The position numbers and the translations under genes are program-made. From assembly GCA_033439255.1 (NCBI GenBank), contig CM065887.1, positions 1,426,001 to 1,490,000 of the forward strand: a DNA stretch of 64,000 nucleotides, in the 5' to 3' direction. The notes under the pieces were generated by a model. The model was not told where the DNA came from. It saw only the letters and a program-made list of their open reading frames with translations, and searched no databases. The first letter of the stretch is position 1. Each line of letters starts with the position of its first letter. Positions 1-11,003 of this stretch are shown here, piece after piece. Source of the DNA: Hericium rajendrae (Eukaryota > Basidiomycota > Agaricomycetes > Russulales > Hericiaceae).

Positions 1-1
1 C

Positions 2-217
2 GATATCTTCAGTCCGTCCTTCGGCCGATTGACGGTTGAGAACGGGGATACAGCCGTCGGCTGCAAGGACCTCCAGACGATGATCGATCGGCACTGGTCT
101 AGCATACAGCAGAAGATCTGGGATTCTTTGCCGTCACTTTGTGGATTCCAGGACTGGGAAGCGGTCAAGGTTGCTCATGAGGCTTCGCTGAGAACGACAA
201 ACGAGAAGAAGCTCTGA
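2..217 (+). CDS. BTB-family protein, C-terminal end only (partial)
   Basis: An open frame enters from the left edge and stops at 217; the 5' part lies outside the window. The 71 visible residues match the end of the other BTB genes here: DIF at the start (the RRLxxDVF position), a Cys, then a helix with IQQKIWDSLP, SLCGF and DWEAV. That IW...LP..CGF..W signature closes nearly every complete BTB protein in the window. No BTB domain is visible because it would lie upstream, so the assignment rests on this C-terminal signature alone. No methionine is needed, since this is an internal exon segment. Function unknown; probably the same family role as its neighbours. Confidence 0.75.
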   Translation, partial: DIFSPSFGRLTVENGDTAVGCKDLQTMIDRHWSSIQQKIWDSLPSLCGFQDWEAVKVAHEASLRTTNEKKL

Positions 218-732
218 ATCGCACAACATGTTATGGTAGGTAAAGCTCGTTGCTTCTAACATGCATTCACCTGGCTTATCAGACGTATTACGGCCATCTG
301 CAGTTTATTAAGAACCGCGCTAGTATCCAAGGTAGTATAAGCTACATGGCGAAGCCCGCTATCTTCAAACGCCGGTCTACTTATACGCAAAGATTTTTCG
401 TACGCCTCTTTGTCCTGTTGGTATCTTGTCTCGGCACTGTGATGTGGCATTCGTTGTACTTGCTTTCATGGTATCCATAGATAGTTTTGACATTGTAGGT
501 GTAACTCAATCAGACCTCTATGTTATTCATGTTTCAAATTATTGGGCAGTGTCCTTAATATCCCGGCCGTGCGCTCTCTGCGATCAGGCCATCTCGAAGC
601 GGATAACAGATGCGGTACATATGATGACGTTTCGAGGGCCGTTGACTAGTGTCGCCAATTAGAAAGTGACATATACATAACGGTCAATGCAGAGCTCGAT
701 TGATTTACACTAGGCAAATTACCACGAATAAA
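218..732. other. Intergenic, no gene seen
   Basis: Short open frames occur on both strands, but none resembles a known family or has a convincing exon structure. The stretch lies between the 3' end of a plus-strand BTB gene and the 3' end of a minus-strand BTB gene, so it is a convergent tail-to-tail spacer. Confidence 0.5.
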
Positions 733-1972
733 TTATTGTCCTTTATGCCGGTCTCGAGCCAATGCGGCCTTCTGCGCGTCATTAACGGCCTCCCAATTTG
801 CAAATCCACACACTTTTGGAAGTTGCTCCCATATCGCTCTCTGGATCGAGTATAGATAACTACGTGAATCGCGGTCGCAGCAATCGTGGTCGGAATCTGT
901 CCAAGGGTAAGTCAGCAAGAAAACATCAGATTCTAGACGTCGGATTGTCTTTTCTTGGCTGGCTTTGATTTGGTCCGAACGCCCGCCACAAGAGCACCCG
1001 TACACATGCCACTGTCCGTCATCCAGACGCGACCATGGGCTTCGAGGTTCAGATGAATAGGACATGGAACGGGGACCTGAGTTTGCGTTAGCGCGGACGT
1101 ATATGTCCTCAATGGCACCCATGAGATCGTCCCGAAAGGCGACGCACATCCGGCGCGTGGAATCATCGACGAAGCTGTCCGTGGAGTCAAGGATCCCCCG
1201 CACGCCAAGCAACGCAGAACCGTAACATGCTGCAGGGAGGATGCATGGGATCTCGCATGTGCGGCTCAACTGGACGGCCTGGAGAGGGTCTACGTCATCG
1301 GGACAGGCGTATCGAAAGGCATTGAAGAAGGACGGCGGTGAACGTGAACATTCGTAGGTATCACTGCGTGATGAGAATATCATGGTAAGGATGTCAATCA
1401 TGTCCGCACGGAGGTCGTCGATCATGTACTTTGTTGACATGCGAGTGAGGCTCATGAGCAATTTCCAGCTGGGCTTGGATTTCTTCCTACCGAATCTGAA
1501 AAAAAAACTGTTGAAAAGCTTCTCGAAATAAAGGAGACATTACTGACCGTCTGAAGTATATGGCCTTCAACATGTTGAGCACGTCATATTTGCTGTCCGG
1601 AAGATGCACAACAGCACAGCCTTCGAAGACTTCTTCGCCAGATTTATCTCCTAATATGAACATGCCTTCGAACACCTTCGAGTGCAGAGATAGGACCCCG
1701 CGGCCAACGCGGTACCCTACTGCATTGGAGACGAGAATAACGTTGCCGTCCTCCAGCCATATCTCGGACGCACGTTTCCAATGTCCGGGTATTGACTTCA
1801 GCTGGGCTTCATCTGCACGGCGGCACCTTGGTGTATTTGAAAGGACTTTTTTGTCGGGGAGCAAGACTGTTTGCGTGCTCACAGTTTTCGTCTCTGTCGC
1901 TGGCCTCTGCGCAGGAGACGGCCATTCTGGTTTCTGAAAAGTAGATGTCCTTCGGGAACTAAAGAAGACCAT
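733..1972 (-). CDS. BTB/POZ domain protein (395 aa)
   Basis: Two exons, complement(733..1495, 1548..1972), intron 52 nt (donor GTCAGT, acceptor after a T-rich tract). Residues about 68-142 form the BTB domain: IWLEDGNVILV, GYRVGRGVLSLHSKVF, FEGCAVVHLPD, MLKAIYFRR. The phase-2 intron follows directly, as in every relative here. Exon 2 gives the helical part LTRMSTKYMIDDLRADM, then CEIPCILPAACY, a Cys-rich CSCGG and a final IWEQLPKVCGFANWEAV. The N-terminus lacks the PxKRxR motif of most relatives and is longer. BTB folds dimerise and often bind Cullin-3; no catalytic residues are expected. Target and biological role are unknown. It is the first of four minus-strand BTB genes before 9 kb. The start at 1972 is the first in-frame ATG and is less certain than the splice sites. 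Confidence 0.82.
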
Positions 1973-2586
1973 GATCTCCGAGTTAGGAGTTGTCGCATGC
2001 GCTATGCAATGTTCTGCACGATGCAGGCCCTATATCTAATGGAATTCAGTGATATATTATAGCCATGATTGAACGAAACGAAATATCAATGCTTACCTAT
2101 AATCCCGATGATGAGATGGTAAGCAGCGAACGCAAAGAGAGCATTGGACAGCGGCAGGGGCACGAGCGGTCGCGCTTCTGCCTGCCCTAAACGCGACGCG
2201 CTTATCACGTGACAACGGCGGCAAATGCCGGTTGGTTTGTCCATTGTCTTCGCGTCCTCCTCGTCGACCTGGAAGGTTTGTCCTTCATCCCACATATCCA
2301 ACGCGTTTTGTGTTGGTTCGTAGGTTTTGTGACGGGCAGTGCTCTCTGACTATCTTGGCGACAGTCTTTGCGAAGCGTGGACCCCTCTAAGACGCCTTGC
2401 CGGCGGTTCCGAGCATGTTCAACGTAGAACAATAAGCTTTGACGTATGCTGCATAACGCCCGTTGTTGTACGTATTCAAATATTTTCCATTGTCTCACAG
2501 CCTATATCAGCCCACCATAATCACCTCTATGCCCTACCATCGCAAGACGATACCCTAATTTCTCGGACTTCTTCTCCACGTTTCTC
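1973..2586. promoter_or_regulatory. Divergent upstream region of BTB gene and chitinase
   Basis: About 610 bp separates the start of the minus-strand BTB gene from the start of the plus-strand chitinase, so both promoters must lie here. A GTCACGTGATAA-like E-box (CACGTG on either strand) is visible near 2204-2214. No other motif was assigned and the small open frames here are not supported. Confidence 0.35.
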
Positions 2587-4102
2587 ATGACCCCATTCCT
2601 CTCCTTGGGTTTCCTGCTGGCAGGTGCCTCGCTCGCTGGCGCTCTTCACATCCCTATCCCACGTCATTCACGAATTGCAGCACGACAGAATGCGGTTGCC
2701 GCTGACAGTCTGGTGGCGGCCAGCTGGTACGCTGGTTGGCACGCCGAAGATCTGCCCATTGCGAATATCAGTTGGAGCAAGTATACGCATATGACATATT
2801 CTTTTGCGTGAGTCTAGTTGTCAATATAGACACTTGACACTCTAACGGGCTTCGTGGCATGTAGGGAGACTTCCGGTGATGGATTCATGATCACCGTCGC
2901 AGACTCGGATGCAGAGCTGCTGCCCCAGTTCGTGCAAGCCGCCCATGCGAATGTACGTTTCAGACTTTCAAGCAGCAATTGACCACCTAATTGACTGGTA
3001 ATGTTTCTTAGAGCGTCAAAGCACTCGTCTCGCTGGGCGGGTGGACGGGTGCTCGCTTCTTCTCCTCGAACGTCGCCGATGCCACGAACCGCACGGCATT
3101 CGTGAATGCCATTACCAGTCTCGTAACCAAGTACAGCCTTGATGGCATTGACTTCGAGTAAATATTCTGGCTCTTCGTCTCGTACCGTTGCTAAAGTTCT
3201 CGTCACAGCTGGGAATACCCCAACAGCGAGGGTATTGGCTGCAACGTCCAGTCTCCCGCCGACGTCGACAACTTCCTCTCCCTTCTCCAGGCCCTCCGTG
3301 CTGACCCAACCGGGTCAAAGCTCATCCTCACCGCCGCAGTCGCCGGTTCCCCATGGCCCGACGCCAACAACAACCCCACCTCGAACCTCACAGGCTTCGT
3401 CAATGCGCTCGACTACATCGCAATCATGAACTACGACGTCTTCGGTCCCGGCTCCGCGACCGCAGGTCCCAACGCGCCGCTCGCCGATGCGTGCGCGTAC
3501 GCCGCGAACCGGCAGGGCTCCGCGAGCGCCGCCTTCGCCGCATGGTCCGACGCAGGCATACCGGCGCGCCAGCTTGTGCTCGGCGTCCCAGCGTACGGGC
3601 ACTCGTTCCAGGTCACGAAAGCCGACGCATTCCCGGCCGCGTTTGAAGGCGCGCTCGCGCTGTTCCCGAAGATAGGCAAGCAGACGCCGCTGGGCGATAG
3701 CTGGGATGAACTCAATCCTGGCCCGGACGTGTGCGGGAATCCGCAGGGCCCGTCGGGCGAGTGGAGCTTCTGGGGCTTGGTGGAGGGCGGGTGGCTGGCG
3801 GAGAATGGGACGTTTGCGGGTGCGCCGGGCGTGACGTTTGCTTATGATGCGTGCAGTCAGACGGTGAGTTTCTTGCTTCTTCTTTCAGGACGTGAGATCT
3901 CATGCGATGGCCCCCGCAGCCTTACCTGTACAACACAACTTCTGGTGTATACGTGTCGTATGACGATGCGATGTCCTTCAACGCGAAAGGCGAGTTCATC
4001 AAGTCGCAGGGGCTACGCGGATTCGCGATGTGGGAGACTGCAGGGGACTACGAGGATATCCTCGTGAACTCTATTCGCTCTGCAGTAGGTTTTTCATCAT
4101 GA
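2587..4102 (+). CDS. Secreted GH18 chitinase (430 aa)
   Basis: Five exons: 2587..2807, 2865..2952, 3012..3157, 3209..3863, 3920..4102; the lengths sum to an exact frame. The product hydrolyses beta-1,4 GlcNAc linkages in chitin by substrate-assisted catalysis. The N-terminus MTPFLSLGFLLAGASLAGAL is a clear signal peptide. Strand motif SLGGWTG is followed by DGIDFDWEYP, whose last Glu is the catalytic acid; the motif is created by splicing across intron 3 (DGIDF-DWEYP). MNYDVFG supplies the conserved substrate-binding Tyr-Asp, and GFAMWETAGDY closes the barrel. There is no carbohydrate-binding or GPI-anchor module, so a soluble extracellular enzyme for wall remodelling, autolysis or mycoparasitism is likely. 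It shares an upstream region with a BTB gene. Confidence 0.93.
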
Positions 4103-4291
4103 CGAGATAGTGAGAGGGTATAGGGATCTGGAGCTGGATTTCTCGTCTCGTTTCTCTCGGGTTATTTCACACGACTTGTCACATCTCGAATAACTTACTG
4201 GGCTGGTAGTATATTGGTATATAGTAGTGCGCAATTATTGATTGGAATTCGTAGGTCACGGAAAACGCACTAAGAAGTACGACTTTCCCCA

Positions 4292-5351
4292 CTAACTCTC
4301 TCGCCTCCTCTCCTCTTGCTCTTGCGTCGTGTAGATCTCTCTCCATGTCGTCGACCCGCTCGCCACTACGATAGCGTCCCATAGCAGACTCCGCACCCGG
4401 GACTGGTACAGAAGTAGCTCCCTCTGGCAGTCCAAGCAGATCCCAGCACTGTCCGCACCGTCTATGACCAGGCCATTCTTGAACACATCGAGCACCAGCC
4501 GCTTGTATATGATCTCTATCCTCTGCTTCGCGCGCTGCGGAAATCCCGCACATTGCGGCTGCGTATGAGGTGCATGCCGCACACAGAGCCACCGCCCGTT
4601 CGCCAGACTCCGCCACGCCGGCGGCGCCGTCCCGTCGATCTTGAGAAATATATCGTCCGTCAGGTTCTGCAGACTATTCATGAACCGCAGGGACTTCGTC
4701 TGAACCTCCGGCGGCGCGGCGGGGTCGTGGCACACGGGCTCCTGTGCGGCGCCCCGGATGTCGCGCTGCATGGCACATAAGTAGAGTGCGGTGGGCATGA
4801 TGGCCGGGACGGCGCACTGCTCGCCGAGCTGCACCGCGAGCGCGGGGTCGAAGTCCGCGGGCAGAAGAGCATGGCGCTCGGGCGACTGGTAGGCGCTCAG
4901 TGTGGAGGGGAGGAGGATTTTGAGGCGCGAGATGACCTCTTTGCGGACGGTGTGCAGCATGTAAGTGGACGCCATCCGCAGAAGAGAGGCCAGGACCATG
5001 AAGTCCTGTTTCTGCTCCGTCGCGTAGCTGATGGTGGGCGGTGAGCAACCACAGATTGTGGAATGGAAAGAAGACGTACTGCCTGGAATACAGCGCCTTC
5101 AGCATGCGGTGCACGTCCTCTGCAGGATTCGGCAGTGCGAGAACGGGCCGCCCCTCGAACTGCTGCGCCGAGAGCATCTCATCCGAGAGCATGCCTTTGA
5201 ACACGGCCGAGTGCAGCGCGAGGACACTCCGGTGGACACAGAACCCCATGAGGTCGCAAACTAGGACGACATTGCCGTCCCGCAGCCAGAACCCGTTGTC
5301 CTTCTCGAAGACGGGCTCAGCGGCCTCTTCCCTTCGGCGTTTTCTGGTCAT
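4292..5351 (-). CDS. BTB/POZ domain protein (335 aa)
   Basis: Two exons, complement(4292..5027, 5080..5351); 52-nt intron with donor GTACGT and acceptor ATCAG, phase 2. It starts MTRKRRREEAAEP, a basic cluster at the place where relatives have PxKRxR. BTB domain about residues 20-90: FWLRDGNVVLVCD, CVHRSVLALHSAVFKGM, FEGRPVLALPN, MLKALYSR. Exon 2 begins YATEQKQDFMVLASLLRMAST, then EQCAVPAIMPTALYLC, CAGFPQRAKQRIE, KRLVLDVF and CLDCQRELLLYQSRVRSLLW. Unlike most relatives the last segment reads AIVVASGSTTWREI, so the LPxxCGY signature is lost. It ends in an acidic/basic run (EQEERRRES). Adaptor or regulator role inferred from the BTB fold only. Confidence 0.84.
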
Positions 5352-5842
5352 GCGTTCGACGTGCTTTGGGCAAATGCGGTCGCGAGGGATTCCTGGATGC
5401 AGAAAAGCTGAAGGCTAGGTGCTGCAGCTTGTTGAACTTGTCGGAACTTTACTTGCGACTCCAGACAAGTTGGGAGAGCGCGTCAGCCCTGCAGAAACTC
5501 AAATAAGGTTTCGACGCGTCGACGCGTCAATTAACCGAATGAGCGCGTCGCGACTGTCGGTCCAGCAGGCAAGTACAACAGTTCTTCCAATGCTACCTGG
5601 ACTTCGCTTAACTACTTATATACAGTACCAGATATAAGGGAATAAGGGACTGATTAGAAAGGAGTATGTATGGAAGTCTGTATAATTCAGTAAGTCTACA
5701 AGACGCTGCAGTGCTCTATATCATTAAGATAATGGCCGTTGATATTTACAGTAATGCGGGAACCCGAAGGACAGTAGATGATGCTGGCAGTTGAGAGCCA
5801 TTCAATCTATCATATCTATATGAGTGAACCCTTGAGCAATTA
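5352..5842. other. Intergenic, no gene seen
   Basis: Upstream region of the BTB gene at 4292-5351 and downstream region of the next one. A small repeated GACGCGTC pattern occurs around 5513-5528. No coding or RNA feature recognised. Confidence 0.4.
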
Positions 5843-7010
5843 TCATATCGAAAGGAACGGACCATCGATAGACACCCTCTCAGAGGCATCCAAAGTGCGC
5901 TGTTCCTCCCTGACGGCATCCCAATTATACCACCCTAGCACTTTTGGAAGAAGCTCCCAGATCCCCTGTCGCACCATGGCTTCATATCGTGACAGATGCG
6001 CACGGCAGATGCTGCATGCAGTGCGCCCGCCGAGAACGGCGTCCCGCACATCGACCAGATTGAGCACATTGAACACAAGTGATTCACTGAAGATATCCAC
6101 CGCCAGGATTCTGCACTTCCGTTCGACCATGCGCCGTGCATGGCATGGCAGACCGGAACATTGCATCCGTGTGTCCGTCTGCTCGCATGCCCACCTCCCA
6201 TTTGCGAATCGGCGCCAGGGAGGCACGTCTTCGAGCGGCAAGAACACCTCGTCCATCCTGTCCTTCAGCTCGTTCATGAATCGCAGGCAGCTATGTCGCA
6301 ACTGTTCTCTAGCAGATTCGACGCCGCCTTCAGGAGTTTGCCAGAATGAAGCCTTGCTCACTTCGCGTACGACGCACATATACATCGCCACCGGGACGAT
6401 AGCCGGAAGGCGGCATGTCTGGCCGATCTGTACCGCAGTGAACGGGTCGTACCCCATAGGCATGGCGGACGCGCGCTCCTGCGAGATGTATACGGCCCAA
6501 CTGTCAGGGAATAGGAGCCTAAGCTTCGCCGCGACCTCGCTACGGAGGCCGTCGAACATGTACTTCGTCGCCATACGCAACAATGACGCCAGCACAGGAA
6601 GCCCTTGTTTGACCTCCGTCGCGTAGCTGCAGCCGTTCGCACATGAGCACGCGAGACGCAGAGGCCAGGAAGATGGCTTACTCTCTGAAATACACCGCCT
6701 TCAGCATGCGGAGGACGTCATCCGCGGAGTCGGTCACATGGACGACCGTGCAGCCCTCGAAAACAGCGTCGCCCGGACCGGGCTCGCCCATCGCGAAAAG
6801 GTCGTTAAAGACCGAGGAATGCATTGCCAGGACGGTCTGGTGCGCACGGAATCCAGTGGACACGCATGCCAAAATGATATTGCCGTCGTCGAGCCAGAAC
6901 TCAGTGCTCTTGGCCAAAGCCGGCCGTACGGAGCCTCCTGCCTCTGTCTCTGTCGCGGGGTCGCCCTGTGCACCTCCGTGGCTTGAGCTAGTGGCCGATT
7001 GTCGGAGCAT
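5843..7010 (-). CDS. BTB/POZ domain protein (370 aa)
   Basis: Two exons, complement(5843..6626, 6682..7010); 55-nt phase-2 intron (donor GTAAGC, acceptor CTGCAG). The N-terminal 35 residues are Ser/Gly/Ala-rich without the PxKRxR motif. BTB domain about residues 36-109: FWLDDGNIILAC, GFRAHQTVLAMHSSVF, FEGCTVVHVTD, MLKAVYFR. Exon 2 continues DYATEVKQGLPVLASLLRMA, TKYMFDGLRSEVAAKL, GQTCRLPAIVPVAMYMC, CSGLPCHARRMVERKCR, CSICRAHLSRYEAMVRQGIW and ELLPKVLGWYNWDAV. The CxGLP and CxxC pairs are intact. The TKYM helix and the three-gene tandem arrangement suggest local duplication with the genes on either side. Function unknown beyond the BTB fold. Confidence 0.85.
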
Positions 7011-7850
7011 GGGAGACGACGGCGGCTAGGGCGTTTGAAAGTCGGTCTCTTCTATCCTGTGGTCGAAACGCTTTTGTCAGCATATTATACGTTAGTAGTG
7101 ACTGTAGATGAATGAGATATGCAGAGACCCAATCGAGCATCGGTAGCTGAGAAAACTTTCTTTATGCCGATTCAAACAGCGGATAAGCCTAGCTGACGAC
7201 AACTTGAGCATGACACGGGCCAGACATGGCTCGAAATATATTTGAAAACTCCGGAACATGAGGACAGAAATATGGCAACGTACTGGCTTTGGGATTTTCT
7301 GTATTACAAGTGGGCTTGAACGCAAGACAGAGGCACAAATACACGACGCGCCGTCGGCGCGCAGACCGCGAAATCAGGCCATCAGGACCCATAAGGACCC
7401 ATATAGGCTCGTCCCGTGACACGCGTTCTACTCCTACTTTACGGTCTCTCTCGCAACTCCCCCGCCCTGAGATAAGTTACTGGGTTGTAAATTATTGGAA
7501 GTATACTCCTTACAAGGAACCGAAAGCAACTGCCACGGTTCGTTCGTAAAATTTTATTACAACAATTACATGGAGAGCTCAATCGTGCATATGGTCTGCT
7601 TCGTATGGCGTGAGTAACAAGACGTGTAACGAGCGCGCGGGTATATCATGGTGCCCAATTGACTCGGACTTTCAAGAGAAAGAAAGCGGGTAAGCGACTT
7701 GCAACTATTTCCCGTCCCGCGTAAGCACTGACACTCCGAAAGCGACGATCTGGAGGGAATTCTATGGATCTGTGATTATTTCTACGTGAGAAATGGCCCA
7801 GAAGGAAGCAGTCAACATACAAGGACACACCTCCACGAAGATGCCTTGCG
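7011..7850. other. Intergenic, no gene seen
   Basis: About 840 bp between two BTB genes in the same orientation. Open frames on both strands are short and unrelated to each other. Nothing beyond the promoter of the BTB gene at 5843-7010 can be proposed. Confidence 0.4.
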
Positions 7851-8927
7851 CTAGGCATCTATTGCATCCTGCTCAGTGCGAAGCGCATCCCAGGTGGTAT
7901 ATCCACATGCCCCCGGCAGGATTTCCCATATCTTCCTTCGCAATTGGCGTTGGCATGTTTGCATGCCTTTCGTGCAGGACTTACAAACCGAGCATGCTTC
8001 CAACACATCAGGTGCTAATATGGCCGGCTGCCCTAACACATCAACCTCCAGCCTTCTGCACCGTGTCTCCATCCCTCGTTTGATCTTGTAGGGAAAGCCA
8101 GCACATGCCCTGTTACCCTGCGTAGCAATGCATTTCCAGTTCTCGCCCTCAAGTCTTTTCCACATTGCCTCATTCTCCACGATCTCAAAAATGAAGTCCA
8201 TAAGGTCAGCCCAGTTGTTCATAAAGCGAAGGCAACGTATTTTTGCTGGGTGTGATGGTAGAGTGGTGTCGTCAATAGGCGACATTAAGCTGCTCTTTCC
8301 GGCGGTGAACATCTGCAAGGCACACATGTACAACGCTGCAGGGACGATGATTGGCACATTGCAAGTAATGCCGAGCTCGACGCCGATTTCTGGATCCAAC
8401 GTTTCGCTTGAGATGCGATTCAATCGCTCGGTAGAGGAAAAGACGTCGATTGTGTCCGGGAACACGACCTTGAGTAGTGAAATGACCTCTTTCCTGAGAC
8501 TGCTGATCATGTACTTTGTCGCCATCCGCAGCAGAGACGCAAGCACCGGGAGATCTAGCGTGTTCTCGTCTGGGAAACTGCCAAAATTTGAGTCAGGCAA
8601 AGAGGATCAGAGATGTAATTCGACATACTCTCTGAAATACAGGGCCTTCAGCATATGGAGGATGTCTTGCGCCGCATCAGGCAAGGTCACCGCTGCACAA
8701 TTGTCGAATTCGTCGTCGCCCGGGATCCCAACAGTGAGCATGTCTTTGAAGATAGGCGAATGCATCCCGAGGACGCTCTGATGGACGCGAAACGCAGTGG
8801 ACTCGCATGTCAGGACAATGTTGCCGTCGGGCAGCCAGAAGTCGCCGCTTTTATTGATGAGCGGAGAGTCTTTGGCCCCCTCGGCGTCATCCGCTCTTTG
8901 TCGCTTTGCAGGACGCTCCTCATCCAT
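7851..8927 (-). CDS. BTB/POZ domain protein (341 aa)
   Basis: Two exons, complement(7851..8577, 8629..8927); 51-nt phase-2 intron (donor GTATGT, acceptor GGCAG). Starts MDEERPAKRQRADD, the shared PxKRxR-like basic motif. BTB domain about residues 28-98: FWLPDGNIVLTCES, FRVHQSVLGMHSPIFKDM, FDNCAAVTLPD, MLKALYFR. C-terminal part: LPVLASLLRMATKYMISSLR, GITCNVPIIVPAALYMCAL, CLRFMNNWADLMDFIFE, CAGFPYKIKRGMETRCRRL, CSVCKSC, LRRKIWEILPGACGYTTWDAL. It is very close to the genes at 34017 and 35499, which share the CLRFMNNW and ETRCRRL stretches. A clean, complete member of the family; role unknown. Confidence 0.87.
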
Positions 8928-9301
8928 AGCAGCAACTGATAATTGGGAAAATTGAGCGCGATCGGATGTTTAAAATCACAATACCGGAACGAAATTGGAC
9001 ATGGACAAATGACTCATGATGGAGTGTGTAAACAGTATAAAGATTCAGATGAAGAGCTTAAGTCGATGATGACGAACCTGGATACTACGCGGTACGTTTA
9101 GACTGGGATTTGGCTAGTTGAAGGGGGGTTAAAGTGTTTAATCCTCAGAGTTAAAGTGGTGACGCGTCTTTAGGATACAATATCAGCGAGGATGGAGGGT
9201 GTGTGCCCCGTATAGAGCTCGGTGCAGGTAATCGCGTCGGGCGCCTACAATCGCCTACCCTAAAGAACGCGTCAGTCCCGTGACACGCGCGTCTTGCACA
9301 T
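8928..9301. other. Intergenic, promoter side of BTB gene
   Basis: No gene recognised. Lies between the start of the BTB gene at 8927 and the left target duplication of the LINE insertion at 9302. Confidence 0.4.
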
Positions 9302-9317
9302 CTTCAACCGAGCACTC
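9302..9317. repeat. Target-site duplication, left copy (16 bp)
   Basis: CTTCAACCGAGCACTC occurs here immediately before a run of T (the poly(A) tail of a minus-strand element), and again, identically, at 10441-10456 on the other side of the coding remnant. This is the classic signature of target-primed LINE integration. Confidence 0.88.
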
Positions 9318-10440
9318 TTTTTTTTTTTTTTTTTTTTAAATCAAGTATTTATAATGCGCCGGATGAGGCCAGAGGCGCCTTGTAACTACGACAAGATGAG
9401 ACAGCATGGTACCGAGAAGAGAAACAGTACAGTACGAGGGGCAGATAGACCCAGACCGGAAAATACGAAACGTATCGATGTATGGAAGGCATGAGACAAA
9501 TACGATAACAAGTCAAACGAAAAGGTTGGAAAAGAGACAATAAAGATGGACACAAACGAATCTAAATAGAGTCAATGGTCGAGACGTGATAAAAGGATGG
9601 GCAAGATCAGGAAGGGGTGGGCGCATCAGCGAACATAAATGCCGACGGGTTGTTTTGGAGGAAGGAAAGGAGTTGGGCGCCAGGCTCGGACGAGTTCTTG
9701 AGGAACTCGGAGAAGTTGGGGCGCGGGCACTGGTAGCGACGGCATGAGTCAAGGATGTGACGACACATTTGAAGGACGTGGCAGTCGGGGCAGTCGTGTT
9801 CTTCGTGGGGGAAAAACCGTGTACAGTATTCCTCTGTCGGGGCGTGATTGAGGACCGCGCGTACATAACGTGCAGCCAACCTTGAGTCATCGCCAACCAT
9901 TGTCAGAGTCGGTCCACCACCATGGGTATGCGAGACGCATTTGAGTCGGAGATTGGGAAAGAACCCCTGACCGAGGGTAGTGATGCGTGCCCATTCAGCA
10001 CGCATGCGGTGGGTAATCTGCTGCTTGGCGTAGGCGTATGACTCGTGGCTCGCGATGGGTCAAATCTGATGAGCGCGGTCTGCATCGTCATTGACCACAT
10101 CGTTCTGAGGGATATCGCAGTGGCCCGGGCACCAATGCAACTGGATCTTACGGTCAGGGCATTCTCTCAACCAAGAATGCACGTCTTTACAAGCCAGAAC
10201 AGAGAGCATCTGCGAGGAATGCAGCTTGCAATCGAACAGCGAGTTCAGCACCGACTCATTGTCTGCGAAGAGGTGGATGGTGGTGGTGGCCGCAGGGATG
10301 CTGGTGACAAGATGACGGAGGGCCGACATGAGAGCAGCAATTTCAGCGTCGAATGATGAGGCGCGCCCGACTGAGAACGCACACTGGGATGTGACGTTGT
10401 AGCCCTGGTAGGACCGCCATGCCGCCATCGAGCGGTACCC
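9318..10440 (-). mobile_element. 5'-truncated LINE (non-LTR retrotransposon), RNase H end
   Basis: Minus-strand element of about 1.1 kb. It ends in poly(A) (T run on the plus strand at 9318-9337) and is flanked by perfect 16-bp duplications. Frame 10060-10440 encodes an RNase H domain: SFDAEIAALMSALRHL, IHLFADNESVLNSL and HWCPGHCDIPQNDVVNDDAD, with the acidic residues and the final D of this fold. After one in-frame TGA at 10060-10062 the same frame continues at 9607-10005 with a CPDCH...CRHIL..C zinc-knuckle-like motif, typical of the end of the second open frame in fungal LINEs. The reverse transcriptase and the first open frame are absent, as expected of 5' truncation, so it is dead on arrival. 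The identical flanking duplications suggest a fairly recent insertion. The clade is not determined; Tad1-like is possible. Confidence 0.85.
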
Positions 10441-10456
10441 CTTCAACCGAGCACTC
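10441..10456. repeat. Target-site duplication, right copy (16 bp)
   Basis: Identical to 9302-9317. It abuts the truncated 5' end of the LINE, where the RNase H frame begins abruptly (KGYRSMAAW on the minus strand). Confidence 0.88.
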
Positions 10457-10487
10457 GAGACCACAACATCAGTAGTTAGGCAGATGC

Positions 10488-10537
10488 CCTGACCGCACTG
10501 ATGGTTGCCATATATGGTAACTGTCAGTGCGGTCAGG
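10488..10537. repeat. 50-bp near-perfect palindrome
   Basis: Left arm CCTGACCGCACTGA pairs exactly with TCAGTGCGGTCAGG; the inner part around CCATATATGG also pairs, leaving three mismatches over 25 base pairs. It could form a cruciform or an RNA hairpin. It lies just left of the composite repeat region and has a different sequence from the CTGCAG-centred palindromes there. Confidence 0.75.
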
Positions 10538-11003
10538 ACACGTCAGTGCGCATCAGATAAATGTGTAAGTGGTACATAGCTCTATAAAGTCTATACTAGT
10601 ATAGATTTCATAGTTCCATAGCACTGCCCTTTTCTCTATAGCCAGCATAGCTAACATCAGGAAAAATGGTTTTTTGGCTGATAGCCGAGATATGGCTGCA
10701 GTAGCCAAGCCTTGGCTATAGTAACCGAGCTTTGGCTATCGTAAGCCACTGGTTTGATATCTGGAGACCCGGCAATCTTACAAAGCCAGAACTACAGCTA
10801 CCGTACTTCCTGTAGCACTGGTATATCACAAAAATAAAATGTTCACTCTGAGCTATTGCGCACTCTCAAAAGCATGCTTAAATGCCCAAATTATCCTTTG
10901 ATTTCACTATAGATGTTCACAATAATTCTCATTGGACCTACATGTAGTTACAAATATAATCTCATGTACAAGATTCTAATGTCTCCTTCGAAGTATCTGA
11001 GCA
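10538..11003. other. AT-rich spacer with TTGGCTAT-like short repeats
   Basis: No gene. Between about 10650 and 10750 the words TTGGCTAT, AGCCAAG and AGCCGAG recur in both orientations, giving many weak inverted repeats. AT-rich from there to the first CTGCAG palindrome. Confidence 0.5.
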
